Source: Diospyros lotus (lineage: Eukaryota > Streptophyta > Magnoliopsida > Ericales > Ebenaceae). Taken from it: 64,000 bases of DNA. The stretch spans positions 19,792,753 to 19,856,752 of the forward strand of contig NC_068349.1 of assembly GCF_014633365.1 (NCBI RefSeq). The letters are read 5' to 3'. The stretch's first letter is position 1; each line of letters starts with the position of its first letter. Below the pieces are notes generated by a model. The model was not told the DNA's origin. It did no database searches and saw only the letters and a list, made by a program, of their open reading frames with translations. A program made the translations under genes and the position numbers. Positions 47,329-59,509 of this stretch are shown here, piece by piece.

Positions 47329-48160
47329 AATTACCTAGATAACATCGTGGCCCTTATTGGTACGCTGCAATCCCGTGACAAAATCCATAGTAATGTGATC
47401 CCATTTCCACTCTGGAATAGGCAATGGCTACAACAATCCTGTAGGTCTCTGATGCTCAACCTTTACTTATTAACATACAAGGCACTGAGATACAAAATTT
47501 GTTATACTCTTCTTCATATTATCCCACCAATAATGTTGTCGCAGATTCCAATACATCCTAGTAGCACCTAGGTGGACAGTATAGCAGGTCTGATGAGCTT
47601 TCGATAGAATAACTTGTCTAATTTCCTCGTCCTTTGGTATACAAACTCATCCCTAATACAATAACAAACCATTTTTTTTCCTGGCTATACCCCAAAGGTC
47701 CAAATCTCTCCATATCTGCAAAAATACGCACCAACCAGGCATCACTCCGCTATCAATCCCATATCTACCCCAACAAGTCCGAATAAATACTCATAGAGGC
47801 ATCGACCAGCACATTGGCCTTGCCTAGGTGGTATAAGATCCTACAATGATAGTCTTTAAACAATTATATCCATCGCTGGGATAGTTTAATTTATGCTTCC
47901 TTAACTGCTGGGATGCATAGGTAATCACACGCACATCTTGCATCAATACACAACCCAAACTTGTGTAGGAAGCGTCACTATATATACCACGAACTTCTCA
48001 CCACTCCGAGGAATAGCTAGGACGGGCGTCGAAGTCAATCATCGCTTCAACTCTTGGAAGCAATCTTCACAAACATCATTCCACACAAAATTCACCCTTT
48101 CCAGTTCAACTTAGTCATCGATGAAGCCAAATAGACAATCATTCAACGAATCGCCGGTAA
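47329..48160 (-). pseudogene. Degenerate RNase H and integrase-finger region (element N)
   Basis: Between the recognisable integrase and reverse transcriptase. Many stops and shifts; length and place fit RNase H plus zinc finger, but motifs are too decayed to assign residue by residue. Confidence 0.5.
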
Positions 48161-48850
48161 TAACCTACTAGACCAAGAAAACTGCGTACCTCCGTCACTG
48201 TGGTAGGTCTCGGCTAATCAAGTACCGGCCTAATCTTTTCTGGATCCACAAAAATTCCTTTTCTTATCACCACATACCCAAGAAATCCCACATGTGGCTG
48301 CCAAAACTCACACTTAGAGAACTTGGCATGCAGCTTTCATTCCCTGAGCTCTTGTAAAACCAACCTTAGGTATGTCGCATGTTCCTTTAGCCTTGGGAAA
48401 TAAACTAAAATATCATCAATAAAGACAATCACAAAGCGGTCTAGATACTCCTAGAACACCTGGTTCATTAGATCCATAAACGCCGCCAGTGCATTCATCA
48501 ATCCAAATGGCACGATTACGAATTCATAATGACCATACCGAGTACGAAAAATAGTCTTTTGTATATCCTCATCCCTAATTCGCACTTGATGATGTCCCAA
48601 TCTCAAATCTATCTTGGAGAATATGGAGGCTCCACACAACTGGTCCAACAAATCATCCACTTATGGTAAAGGATACTTATTCTTCACTGTAGCTTGGTTC
48701 AGTTGATTATAATTAATGCATAGTCGCAAGGACCCATCCTTTTTCCGCACGAATAGAACTGGTGCTCCCTAAGGTGACGTACTCGGCCAATGAATGCTTT
48801 ATCTAACATGTCATGTACCTGAACTTTCAATTCCTTTAATTCATTTATAG
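48161..48850 (-). pseudogene. Ty3/gypsy reverse transcriptase, broken (element N)
   Basis: The minus strand shows [30 protein letters not shown] and [19 protein letters not shown] in 48451-48660. A TAG at 48451-48453 follows, and the active site FIDD (IDD codons 48412-48420) is intact beyond it. Downstream a SFLGLVGYYRRF-like tether can be read near 48150. Upstream, toward 48850, lies the N-terminal lead-in, with frame changes. Confidence 0.85.
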
Positions 48851-49337
48851 CAATTTTGTACGGAGTCTTGGAGATCGGTTACATACCAGGCAACAACTCA
48901 ATGGTGAAATCTATCTTCTTGTGTGGTGGTAAGCCTAGTAATTCCTCAAGAAACACATCAACGAAGTCTCGAACCACTGGAAACTCAACTATGCTTCTTT
49001 TCTTACCTATCATGGCAATCATCACAAAGGCAAGATATGCTTCACATCCATGTTGTATCAACCTCTCTGCCTTTATCACTGAGATCATCGGGGTTTACAC
49101 TATCGGTTTAACACCTCACTATATAACAATTGACTGATAAGGGAATTCAAAAGAAATTACCTTCCGGTGACAATCTACCATAGCATAGTGTTGCGACAAC
49201 CAGTCCATGCCTCAAAGAAGATCAAAGTCCTGAATAACTAGTACTATTAGGTCACCTGGCATCACCCTATCATGCACCCCAATCTCACAGTCTTTAATTA
49301 CCTCGCTCCCACACAACATAGCTCCCCCTGGTGTCAT
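48851..49337 (-). pseudogene. Protease C-terminus and linker, truncated (element N)
   Basis: Contains GMDWLSQHYAMVDC-like coding near 49160-49215, the block after the aspartic protease of Tekay-type elements, and FLEELLGLPPHKKIDF in the 48879-49088 frame, just before reverse transcriptase. A stop precedes GMDWL. Sequence homology stops at 49337, where an unrelated dispersed repeat begins, so gag and the protease active site are missing. Confidence 0.8.
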
Positions 49338-49514
49338 GAAAATGGGTATCAAAATTGTTCTATGTGAGCTTTATAAATGTAGATCTATAAAGGACAAAAT
49401 TCAAGAAGAAGACTACAAAGTATATGTCTAAAGAAATATTCTTAAAGGCTGACAATCGAGAAGAGTCCTTCGAAGAAATTTGTTATATCAGATACTTAGA
49501 CTTCTTCGAAGATA
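49338..49514 (+). repeat. Dispersed direct repeat, copy 2 (177 bp)
   Basis: Second copy of 32696-32871, wedged between truncated gypsy protease (left) and truncated LTR X (right). No duplication flanks it. Confidence 0.9.
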
Positions 49515-52195
49515 CTTCTAGGGACATAGTCCAAATTAGATGTTGAATTATATAAGTGAGAGTTCAAACAATTTTCATGAATATATGTAAGAACATGAAC
49601 AAACTAACATATCTTGACATGTCCCAGTCTAAGAGAATCCCATACAACGCTTAACCCATACCACAGAAAAAGAACAATCTCTTTAAAAGCAACATAATCA
49701 CATTGACACATTGGCATAACACAGTCATAGCTTAGGAGGGGCAACATCAACGCATCTCCCTAACACTTCGGGAACAATTGTTACCACTCCCATCACAGAA
49801 GGGTCAACATCAACGCAGGAACCCGGCACACCACAATCACGTCAAGGATTACATTCCCACTCAAAAGCAACCCAAAAACACTACACATTTCCAATACACA
49901 TGCCAATGCCATATCCTCAACATGTAACAATACTTTACATAAAACGACAATTCAATGCGCGTATTTCAATGCATATGTAAATAGACATTTTGGATGAACC
50001 ATCCATATGAAATCAAACATATCACAGGTCAAACCATTTGTATGAAACAAAATCTAGTATAGGGTCGAACCACCCAAAAATAAATCAAGTTTTAGGTAGG
50101 AACACTCACATACCAAAACCATTTGCATGAAACTAAATCAAGTTTCAAGAAACCACTCACAATAAACCAAGTTTTAAGTAGAAACTCTCACCTTGAATGT
50201 ACTCAGAATACCTCGATTCTCGTGCCCAACCTCAATTTTCATGCCATGCCTCAAATAATTGTACTATTACTCAACCTTGAGCCCCAACAATCCCTAGACA
50301 TCATATTCATTCAAAAGAATATCAACATCTATTTTCTCATAATTTCTCCTTATTTTTTCCTAAAAAATTCCAAAATAAATAGCTTTTCAATGTTTTTTCC
50401 AATTTTTTCTCCACCATAATTCATAAAATATTTTTTAAAAAAATAATTAAATTAATTTAAAAAAATGCCTCTCACTCACGCACCTTGCGCGTAATGACCA
50501 GTGCGTGCACCACACGCGTCGGTCGTCTTTTTCCCTTTTTAGGTCACTGGCGATGCTTCGATTACCGATCTTTTTAAACCAACATTAAGAACCCTTAAAG
50601 TCGATCACGATGGCATGCTTCTTGGCCTAAAAACACCACCCGAAGGCCTCCAATCACCAAGTTTAATGATTGGCTTCGACAACCGCTACAACCTCCAACC
50701 AAGCTTAAAAACTCTCTCGAATCGACCCCAAAATTCACCAAATGTTCCAAAAATTCTCATCACACACCAAGAAACAAAAGCCCTCTATCCAAAAGCTCAA
50801 AAACACTCCCAAACTCGAGCAATTTGATGCTCAATATTCGGCCAAAATCCTCGCTAGTTATAGGCAAGAACCGGTCATCCCTCAGCCAATCACCAACCAT
50901 AACTTCGCCCCCACGCTTCCTAAGCCCATGCTGGCCATGTCATTGACAAGATCCAGCAGTCCCATCACTAGGTTTGGTTCCATATGCGGTGGTAGGTCGA
51001 CCACTTGCTGCTATTTTCACACAGTAATTTCAGAAATTACATTACCACCTCAAGCTTCTTCCAAATATCATTTTGGCCCTTTTCTTGAAGCCCCTAAGTT
51101 TTCTAACAATTTCATTAAGACCCATAAGTTCTAAACCCTTCATCTCACCCCCAAAGATTCAAAAAAACCATCTTTTTTACCTCACTCGGGCAAGATTAAG
51201 AAATTACACTTAGGCTCGAATGTATGTTTTGATCGCAAACCCTTTTATTTCATCTCGAAACCACTTAAGGATTGTTCCTTATGAAAAATATGAACCTTCT
51301 CAGGGTTCGTTGACTTCCCGAAAATCCCTCACCATCTTTCGATCTTCAAACTATAACTTAGTTGTATCAAAAACTATCTCCGTTCTGATTTCTTTCAATG
51401 CCATAAATCTTGTCTCGAGATGCTCGTTGATCTTATATCTTTTTTCTTAGATATCTAAGCTCCAAGGTACTCCCTACAGTTGATTCAGTCACCCATTCAG
51501 GGTATTTTTGTAACACCCCAATTCTCGGGAGCGTTAACGTAACGTAAGATTCCGGGGATAAATTTTTTTTCAAACAAAAATCCAACACAAAAACCATTCC
51601 TCGAAGATCCCGTTACACCTTCTCAGTATATCAACTATGAACCATTAATAAACCAAGACAGGTTCACCAACACAAATGCGGAAGCTAGATCGAAACCTCA
51701 ACAGGTCATAACCAAAACCACTTTATTTATATATAAAGTTGCACCAACGTTTACATGACGTTTTCAAAAGTAAATAACATAACTGAAAAGACATAATGTA
51801 AACTATCCGCTAATCGCCGTCACTCCTCGACGATTCCTTTCCCTTTTGCACCGCTGCCTTCACCTGGAACGTTTGAATATTCCAGGGACAAAGTCCAAAT
51901 TAGATGATGAATCATCTAAGTGAGAGTTCAAAACACATTTTTCATGAATAATGCAAGACATGAAATAAACCAATATACCCGGTAAGCCCTAGCTCAAGAG
52001 AATTCCCACGCGCTTAACCCTACCATGGGGAAAGAGCAATCTCTCTAAAAGCTATGCCACCACACCGACTCGACGACACGACGACGCAACGCGATTCTAG
52101 CTTAAATGGGGCTGCCAACGCATCTCACCAGAATACGTTCCCACCTTAAGCATCCAGGAACCACCATACAATCCCAACTCCAAAATTTCACATGG

Positions 52196-52560
52196 ACCAC
52201 CTAGTCGTCCTAGTGCAACTTCCCTGGCCAAACGGCCTGGCACGGAAATCAAGGCGGCTATCCTGACATGCACACCCAGCATCAGATACCCCTATTATTC
52301 CGTCACGCCCTTGGAGAATTACGGCTACACTATCCAGACAACATCCTAGGCTGACATCCCACATGAACAACACAGTATGGATCACCTAGTCGTCCTAGTG
52401 CAACTTCCCTGACCAAACGGTCTGGCACGGAAACCAAGGCGGCTATCCTGACATGCACACTAGCATCAGATACCCCTATTATTCCGTCACGCCCTTGGAG
52501 AATTATGGCTACACTATCCAGACAACATCCGAGGCTGACATTCCATACGTACACATAAAA
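52196..52560 (-). repeat. 185-bp tandem duplication in solo LTR W
   Basis: CACCTAGTCGTCCTAGTGCA occurs at 52198 and 52383. The two units match over nearly their whole length, with about a dozen differences, including the run around CCCCTATTATTCCGTCACGC. Confidence 0.92.
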
Positions 52561-53089
52561 CTCAAGACAATGCCACAATTCACAATTCAATGCATCGTAT
52601 AAACAACATTTATAAAATGCAATGCACAGTTCAAAACGTTTAGGGACAAACCTCCCTCATAAATCCAACCGTCACCGGTTACCATTTTAATGCACAAAAC
52701 CATTTTGCATGAAATCACCATATGTTCAGATAGAACAAGCACAATAAATCAAGTTTTGGAGGAGAACCACTCATAAGAAAGCCAAATTTTGGTAGCGAAC
52801 AACTCACCTTGAACGAAACTCAGAACACCTCGAATCTTGTGCCCAACCTCAATTTTCGTGCAACTCCTCAAGTCTTTTAACCAAACCACCTTCTTACAGG
52901 TCCTCACGCGCTGCCTAAGTGCTCTACGTGTGTGATGCCTCGCGTATGCTTTAAAAACCCTCTATCCACTAAACCCGAAGCACTCTCGTCTAGCACAAAT
53001 GTATCACAATTTCGAATGAGAGAATCCTTAGCCTTGAGCCCCTATTTATATGTTTAGGAAACTTAGCCACCAAGAAATATATATTCTGC

Positions 53090-53320
53090 AATCATTTCAA
53101 ATCTTTCAAAATCTTTTCCAATCATTCCAAATCTTTTGATATCTTTTGCAAATCATTCCAAAATCTTCTAAGATTCTCTACAATCATTGTAAATCTTCTA
53201 TAATCATTCCAAATCTTCTAATATCTTTTGTAATCATTCCAAAATCTTCTAAGATTCTCTGCAATCATTGTAAATCTTCTATAATCATTCCAAATCTTCT
53301 AATATCTTTTGTAATCATTG
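53090..53320. repeat. 81-bp tandem duplication and ATCATTCCAAATCTT array in W
   Basis: Units 53151-53231 and 53232-53312 differ at one base by eye (CTCTACAATC against CTCTGCAATC). Inside them, and for 60 bp to the left, AATCATTCCAAATCTT-like words repeat every 20-40 bp. Confidence 0.92.
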
Positions 53321-54749
53321 TTATCTAAATCAAATCTTTTCTTATCCAATCAAATCTTATACAAATCTTATCCTTAAAGTCATCATGAGCCTTCATCTTA
53401 TCTCTAACGTCATCATGAGACTTCATCCTTATCTCTAAAGTCATTTATGAAGCTTTTTCCTGAATCTCCCAAATGCCCCTAGGAAAAAGATTTCAAGAAT
53501 TACACTTTGGCCCGAACTTTTGGATAATTGCACTTAGACCCTTTTCAACATGGTCCCCGGGCTAATTTTTAATTGCATTTTAGTCCCTGAAAAATGGACT
53601 AATTGCGCTAATGCCCCTAATTTTTCGGTAAATTACACTTTTACCCCCAACCTCAAAAATTACGATTTTACCCCCGGCTCAAAAACTGAACTTCTCTTTA
53701 AAGACCTTTATAACCCTTTGAAATATCCCAAAACACTTTCTTTAAAATTCCGAAAAAAATATCGTTTCGATCTCCCTCCGTCAATTTCGAAAAAAACTGC
53801 ACTTAGGCCCGAATCTTCGTTTTAGCTACAAACCCTTTTGTTTCTTCCAAAAACTACTGAAGGGTTACTCTATATGCCAAATATGAACTTCGTTGGGGTT
53901 CCATTGACGTCCCGGATGCCCCGTACGATAATTCGGTATTTCAGCCTAAATCACAATTGCCTTTTTTTAGCTGTACCGGGAACCGTTCCCGATCCAACTT
54001 CTTTTGATGCCTAAAATCATAACTCGTATTACTTGTCGATACTATACCATTTTCCTTGGCTATCTAGGGTCCAGGGTATTCCCTCTGACTAAATCGTCCA
54101 AAGTTGCGTTAGTGTACCCTATAGTCTTATTTTCCACAAAGTCCATTTATGCCCTTCATCAAATATTATTTATGACCTCAAATCATTCTCGGGTATTACA
54201 ATTTTGATATCAATTTCCATGAAATTTCATATTTCCACCAAAACATTTATTTACCAAAATATCATAAGATTTCTGAGTATTACATGCTACCCCAGACTCA
54301 AGCTTTACTGCACTTAGCCATTTTCCTCACTTGGAATGTTGCAAAACAAAGGGTGGGTCACAAGACTCGGCAAGTATATAACAAAGCAATGCAAACAATA
54401 GGAATTAGACGCATGAATAATAAGAATGGAGTAGAATAAACTCTCCATAACAATTCCATAACCCTCTGACCCTAGCCTTTCAAGTCATGCCTCACCACCA
54501 CATATCAAAATGTATACATGCATACATGCCCATTGATAATAATAACTGCACAAAATAACAATAATATCACACAACACACCCACCCACGCGTGGTCATATG
54601 CCCTAGCCATTTTATGAAAATGCTCATACACAATCATACATTATCCTCATCATCACGTTCATTAGTACTTACCACACACTTATGATTTCTTTTATATCAA
54701 CAACTTGATCGTGTCATCATAAGACCAGCGTCTTACCACGCATCGAAAT

Positions 54750-55125
54750 CACACTAGGCGCGCATCAGGAGTCGTAGCTCTACACTCACTGATTTTCTCA
54801 GGCAAGCATCAAGAGCTGAAGCTCCACATGCACTAGATTACACTAGGCAAGCATCAAAACCCAACGTTCCACATGCACTAGATTACACTAGGAAAGAATC
54901 ACTCCACATGCACTAGATTACACTAGTCAAGCTTCATTCACATGCACTAGGTTTCACTAAGCAAGCATCATAGATCGTACGTCACATGCACCGACCATCT
55001 CGGGTAAGTATCACACGCATTAGATCACACTAAGCAAGCTTCATGAACTGTATCACACATGTACCACACACACACTGACCATCTCGAGCGAGTATCACAT
55101 ACACTAGATCAAGTAGGCAAGTATT
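54750..55125. repeat. Minisatellite of 30-50-bp units in LTR V
   Basis: About ten imperfect units built on CACATGCACTAGATTACACT and AGGCAAGCATCA, at about 54751, 54797, 54841, 54890, 54930, 54966, 55003, 55038, 55084 and 55108. Unit length varies from 25 to 50 bp. Confidence 0.8.
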
Positions 55126-55537
55126 TAGGGCATACCCCGTGCTTAACAATCACAACACAATACTTGAACATAATAAGCACAATTACACACTCCCCCACAT
55201 ATTTAAAGTAATTATATCATTTCACAAATTAGGTACATGTCCACACATCAGACATCCGTAACAATCTTGTGGCTACTCATCTTATCATACATATTGTAGG
55301 CTTCCATACCCTTATAACTCAACCATAATGTAGAGAAACTAATAATGGCATATGTTAACACATCGTAGATCCCCCACCCTCCAATAATTATGATTTGCAG
55401 AGGAGCTTATCGGAAGCTCGAATGATGTATTGAGGGTGGTTTTGTGAGCATTAAATGAAGGTCAAGCGACCACATGGGCAACCAATCAACATACGTAAAG
55501 CATATGTCAACCGCTAAAATCCTTTTTTCCCAATCAA

Positions 55538-55600
55538 TTGACAGATTATGGGCATCGGTTGATAGCTAAGGCCAAATTCTCCACATCGATCGACAGCTTC
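55538..55600. repeat. TCGACAG motifs in LTR V, left part
   Basis: CAATTGACAGATT (55538), ATCGGTTGATAG (55554) and CGATCGACAGCTTC (55588), adjoining the Z insertion. The array continues after Z at 58338. Confidence 0.75.
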
Positions 55601-55610
55601 AAGCCATTCT

Positions 55611-58332
55611 TGTGACGCCTCGCTCCCACTTACAAGTGCCGCTTGTGAACAATCATCTGAACTGCTCACATGCCCGGCCATTTGTGAAGGGCAGACTATA
55701 TTTCAACACGAAACGCCCTAGGTGGGAACTACGATTCGTCCTTCCCTTCCCTTAACCCCAGGATCAACTAGCAGATTTGGGCTTTAATCATACCACACTT
55801 GGCTAATTAATTTCTATTAAGTTTGCCCAATCATCATTTTTAACTCTTCTTCTTTCCAGGAATCCCACCGGGCTTCATATAATTTAAAATTCCAAACATC
55901 CCATTGGTTTAACCAATTTCGAGGATAAATTCATAATTTTCATTTTCTAAAAATTTTGGCATTTGTCTCTAAAAATACCCAAAAAATCCCTTTATTTTGA
56001 AAATTCCTCTGGGGCCCAAAATCAATCAAGAAATGTCTCAAAATCCCTATTTTTTTCAATTTTTTTTAAAAAATTAGCCGACAAGGCATGCTGGAGTGCT
56101 CGGGGCCTGTACGGGGCCCCGTGGTGCGCTAGCTACGTGGGCTGGCCGCGGGCCACGCACGCCTTGCGCTCTGGGCCTTGCCTACTGCCCTCTGTGGCCC
56201 TCTACGGGCCTCGGTTGCTGCCACTTGCCAACCTCACTCATTTTTCTCTCTCTTTTTTTTTTGTTTTTTTCTCTTGGGCTTTCTAACCCAAAATTTTCCA
56301 GAATTTACACAACCAAAATAACCACCAAAAATCACCATAATTTCCAACAAAAATTATTTTATTTAACCCTTTGATGCTTCCGACAATCCTTACCAAATAT
56401 GAGATTTACACCAATGCTTAGGCTTCCACATACCAAAAGCCAATATCCCATTTTTAAAATAAAATCATACATAACAATTACAATAAATGCTTAGGCTTCA
56501 CCAAGCCACAACTAACAACAAAAAAAAAATACATCACAAAGCTTCCAACCTCAACCTTGCAACTATCCCAATCTCTTGCCATAAGATCAACCTACAAGGA
56601 GAGGACAAAAACCTTATGAGCCATAAGCTCAATAAGGGTGCAATGACAATAAGTATGAACATGAATATAAAATGTGATGCCAATGCATGAAATGCAACAA
56701 AGTTAGGGCTTCCACATCCTCACAACCACCTTGGTTTGAGGCTTTAACCTACCCTACCCCACACAACCTCATAGCCATAGGTCCTTGAACACAAACAACA
56801 TGCCAATGCACACATATTTGCTCATGAACCATACTTACAACCTTGTGAGCCACCATCCTATGGGGGCTATCCCTTACCTTTTTCCATTCTTTGAAGCTTC
56901 AAGAACTTCCTAGCTTCATTGCCAACTCTTCTCCTTAAGATATCCTTGCACAACATAGATCTATATTACTAAAGAAGAAATAAAAAGAAAGAAATCTAGC
57001 CTTTAAATGGCTAAAAACATAATCTTCTTACCTTTCTCCTCTTCTTCTCCTTTCTTTTTCTCCATTGGAAGACTTCTTTCTTTCTTTCTCTCTCCAAATG
57101 GCCAAAGAAGACAAGTCTTCTTTACACTTGCTTATTTATATTAGCTCTCCCATATTTCCAAGAACAAATTCTAGCCATTAGATCTTTCTTGAATTTAAGA
57201 GAACAATTCCTAGCCTTTCACCAAAAGCACAATCCATGTCCTTTGTAAGAACGAATCTTGGCCATTCACTTTTCTTCTAAAGAATACATCTTAGCCATTG
57301 ATTTCAATCCATTCAAGACTCAATCTTGGCCTTTGGATCTTTCCCCACTTTATGAGAACAAATCTCATCCCTCCAAAGAAGCACAATCCAAGTGCTTTGC
57401 TAGGTTTTAATCCTAGCCTTTGATTTATTTTGGAGATTAAATCTCCACCTTCCAATCATCTCTCTTTATAAATATCTCCACCCATTTGGAAATCCAAGCC
57501 AACTTCTAAGACTTAATGGTGGCCCTTAAATCACTTTCCAAATCCAAGAATCAATCTCATTCATTGAATTTTTATTTCTTTCTCATTTAAATTAATGAGA
57601 CTTTTCCATCCATCATACATATATATCTCTTGAAAGACATATTTAATTTTAATTTTTGGGAGACTAATTTCACCATGACAACTTGAGAGACATAATTCTT
57701 TTTCATGGGCATTTATTTTATCTCTCCCATTTTCCACCATAAATGCATAACTAATTTCATTTTCCTTTTGGATTTATTTAAATCCTACATAATCATGCCT
57801 CTCATTAAAAGCTTGAAAGACTAAAATTATTTCTTTTTGCATTTATTTAAATCTCTCCATTATCTTGGCCAAGAGCTTGCCAAGTGTCACCCTTAAACAC
57901 TAACCTTGGCTTCTAAGCTTCCATCTCAACCATCCATGTGGTATCACCACATTAATTCACCAATTTAGGGGAAAAATCAATTATTTCTCACATAATTGAA
58001 TATTCACAATTTTTCCTATTTTCCATAATTTAATTCCCTTATGGAATTCCACTCCAAATTACTAAAATGCCCTTTTGTGAATTATTAATCCCATTTATCT
58101 CCACATAAATACAAAAATAAGAAATTAATTCACTTCCATACTTAATTCCACCTAGGAATTATTCTCAATTTACCAAATTACCCTTTTATTGGACTTCACT
58201 ATCCAAATTATCAAAATGCCCCTCTAATAGGGCACCCTTATTCTCAAGGATCCATCACCTTCTTAAGGGCATTTTTGGAAGTTTCTCACTTCCTTTCTCA
58301 TTCTCTTAACACCAGTAACACTGGGTGTTACA
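55611..58332 (-). mobile_element. Solo LTR Z (2722 bp, gypsy type)
   Basis: TGTGACGCCTCGC at the left and GGGTGTTACA at the right, flanked by a perfect ATTCT duplication (55606-55610 and 58333-58337). Minus orientation; same family as the plus-strand LTR at 1-1192. A GC-rich block lies at 56090-56225. Between 57160 and 57440 words like AATCTTAGCCATTGATC recur about eight times. No coding domain; the open frames in the GC block are chance. Confidence 0.9.
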
Positions 58333-58337
58333 ATTCT

Positions 58338-59316
58338 ATCAACCGACAGAATACAAATATCTCACGAACAACATAAAATAACGAACGATCGACAGGCCAA
58401 CCAACTGGTTGACAGATAGCAATGAAAGAGGTTTGCTACAAGCCCAAATACACACAAGACACAACAAACTCTTGCATGTTCTCATCCCTAGCCAACAAAA
58501 GCATTATTCCCAAGAGATATAGGTTGACTCAAGTCCCTATTTGAGGCTCAAATGAAGATTAACTCGAAACAATGCGAAGCAAGAGAGATTTACAAACTTT
58601 CTGGGTAACCAACAAACACAAGCCCCTTACACCAACATAGGGACTTCTTTCCTCAAATCTCACAAATAGAGATTCCTTAAGACTATGGCAAGATGGAGGA
58701 ACAAGAGCTTACATCCACAAAGAGGTATAAAATAGAGGATCTTGCACATGACAAGGATAGGAAGAGGAACAACAACAAGTAAAGGAACTTTCCCTAAAAA
58801 CAAAGGAAGAGAAAGTAGAACTTTCCTATTTATACTCCACTCTTGCTCCAAGCTTGAAGAAAGCCTTTACAAGACTCCAACCTGGAAGAACCCACTCAAA
58901 GGAAGAGGAAGATAACTAAACCATAAGTCCACTTCTGTCCCTTCTTGAGGTCTTCAAGCAACTCAAAGAAAAGAAAGAGAAGGAAAGAATAAGAAGAAGA
59001 AGGAATCCATTGCCTCTCAACTCTCGACTCTCTCCCTCCTTCCACAAGCTTCTACAACCTTCCCTAAGCCTCTCTCCCACCGACTTATATACCAAATGGC
59101 CTAGAAAATCGAGCCTAGCCACAATTGGTCGACAGTTTCAAAGGCATTTGTCGACTATCAGAGACCAGCCTTTCCAATCTATCGACATATCCACTCCAAT
59201 TTGTCGACAAATTCCTCCTTCTCCTTACAATTTATCGACTGATCCCACACCATCTATCAACAGATTCGTCCTTTACACCAATCTATCGACAGCCTTGCTC
59301 CATCTGTCAACTACCA
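58338..59316. repeat. TCGACAG motifs in LTR V, right part
   Basis: ATCAACCGACAG (58338), GATCGACAGG (58387), GGTTGACAGATAG (58407); then a dense group at 59127-59316: GGTCGACAGTTT, TTGTCGACTATC, CTATCGACATATC, TTGTCGACAAATT, TTATCGACTGATC, CTATCAACAGATT, CTATCGACAGCC, CTGTCAACTACC. Eight units in about 190 bp. Confidence 0.9.
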
Positions 59317-59509
59317 GAAGCCATTTCCTCTCACCCAACTATTTTCTACCTCAATTTGCCACCCCTAAACCCATACACAATATATCTCCACATGCAATCC
59401 TTCACATAGCCCACAAATAGATAATGAACCACAATTAAATCAACATAGAATTAGTAGACTTATTCCCTTCCATTTATTCTTTCTTTCCCAAAATACAGGG
59501 TCATTACAA

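Larger units (their letters stand above)
51509..54200 (-). mobile_element. Solo LTR W (2692 bp, gypsy type)
   Basis: TGTAACACCCC at the left and CTCGGGTATTACA at the right, flanked by a perfect ATTTT duplication (51504-51508 and 54201-54205). CCTGGAACGT box near 51872. It contains a 185-bp tandem duplication and an 81-bp tandem duplication. No coding domain. Confidence 0.9.
49515..54284 (-). mobile_element. Gypsy LTR X, truncated, interrupted by solo LTR W
   Basis: On the minus strand it starts at 54284 (complement of GAGTATTACA). Its 3' portion is cut at about 49515, where it aligns to W about 380 bp inside the LTR (GGGACATAGTCCAAATTAGAT against GGGACAAAGTCC at 51890). X and W are thus related LTRs. 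GC-rich block near 50475-50530 (GCGCGTAATGACCAGTGCGT). No coding. Confidence 0.7.
54285..59508 (-). mobile_element. Gypsy LTR V, interrupted by solo LTR Z
   Basis: On the minus strand it starts TGTAATGACCC at 59508. Its 3' end is missing to the left, where LTR X abuts at 54284. Without Z it is about 2.5 kb. TATA boxes on the minus strand near 59086 (GGTATATAAGTCGG) and 58833 (GAGTATAAATAGG). The complement of CACTTGGAATGTTGC near 54332 is the LTR box. Rich in TCGACAG motifs and a short minisatellite. The right flank AGTTA enters the 373-bp repeat. Confidence 0.75.

Noticed and set aside
55963..56374. Two overlapping open frames (107 and 92 codons)
   Set aside because: Inside the GC island of solo LTR Z, in two frames at once, low-complexity ends; chance.
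41543..59508. M and V as the two LTRs of one intact gypsy element
   Set aside because: Architecture is similar but their starts differ, flanks give no common 5-bp duplication, and gag plus protease are missing between them.
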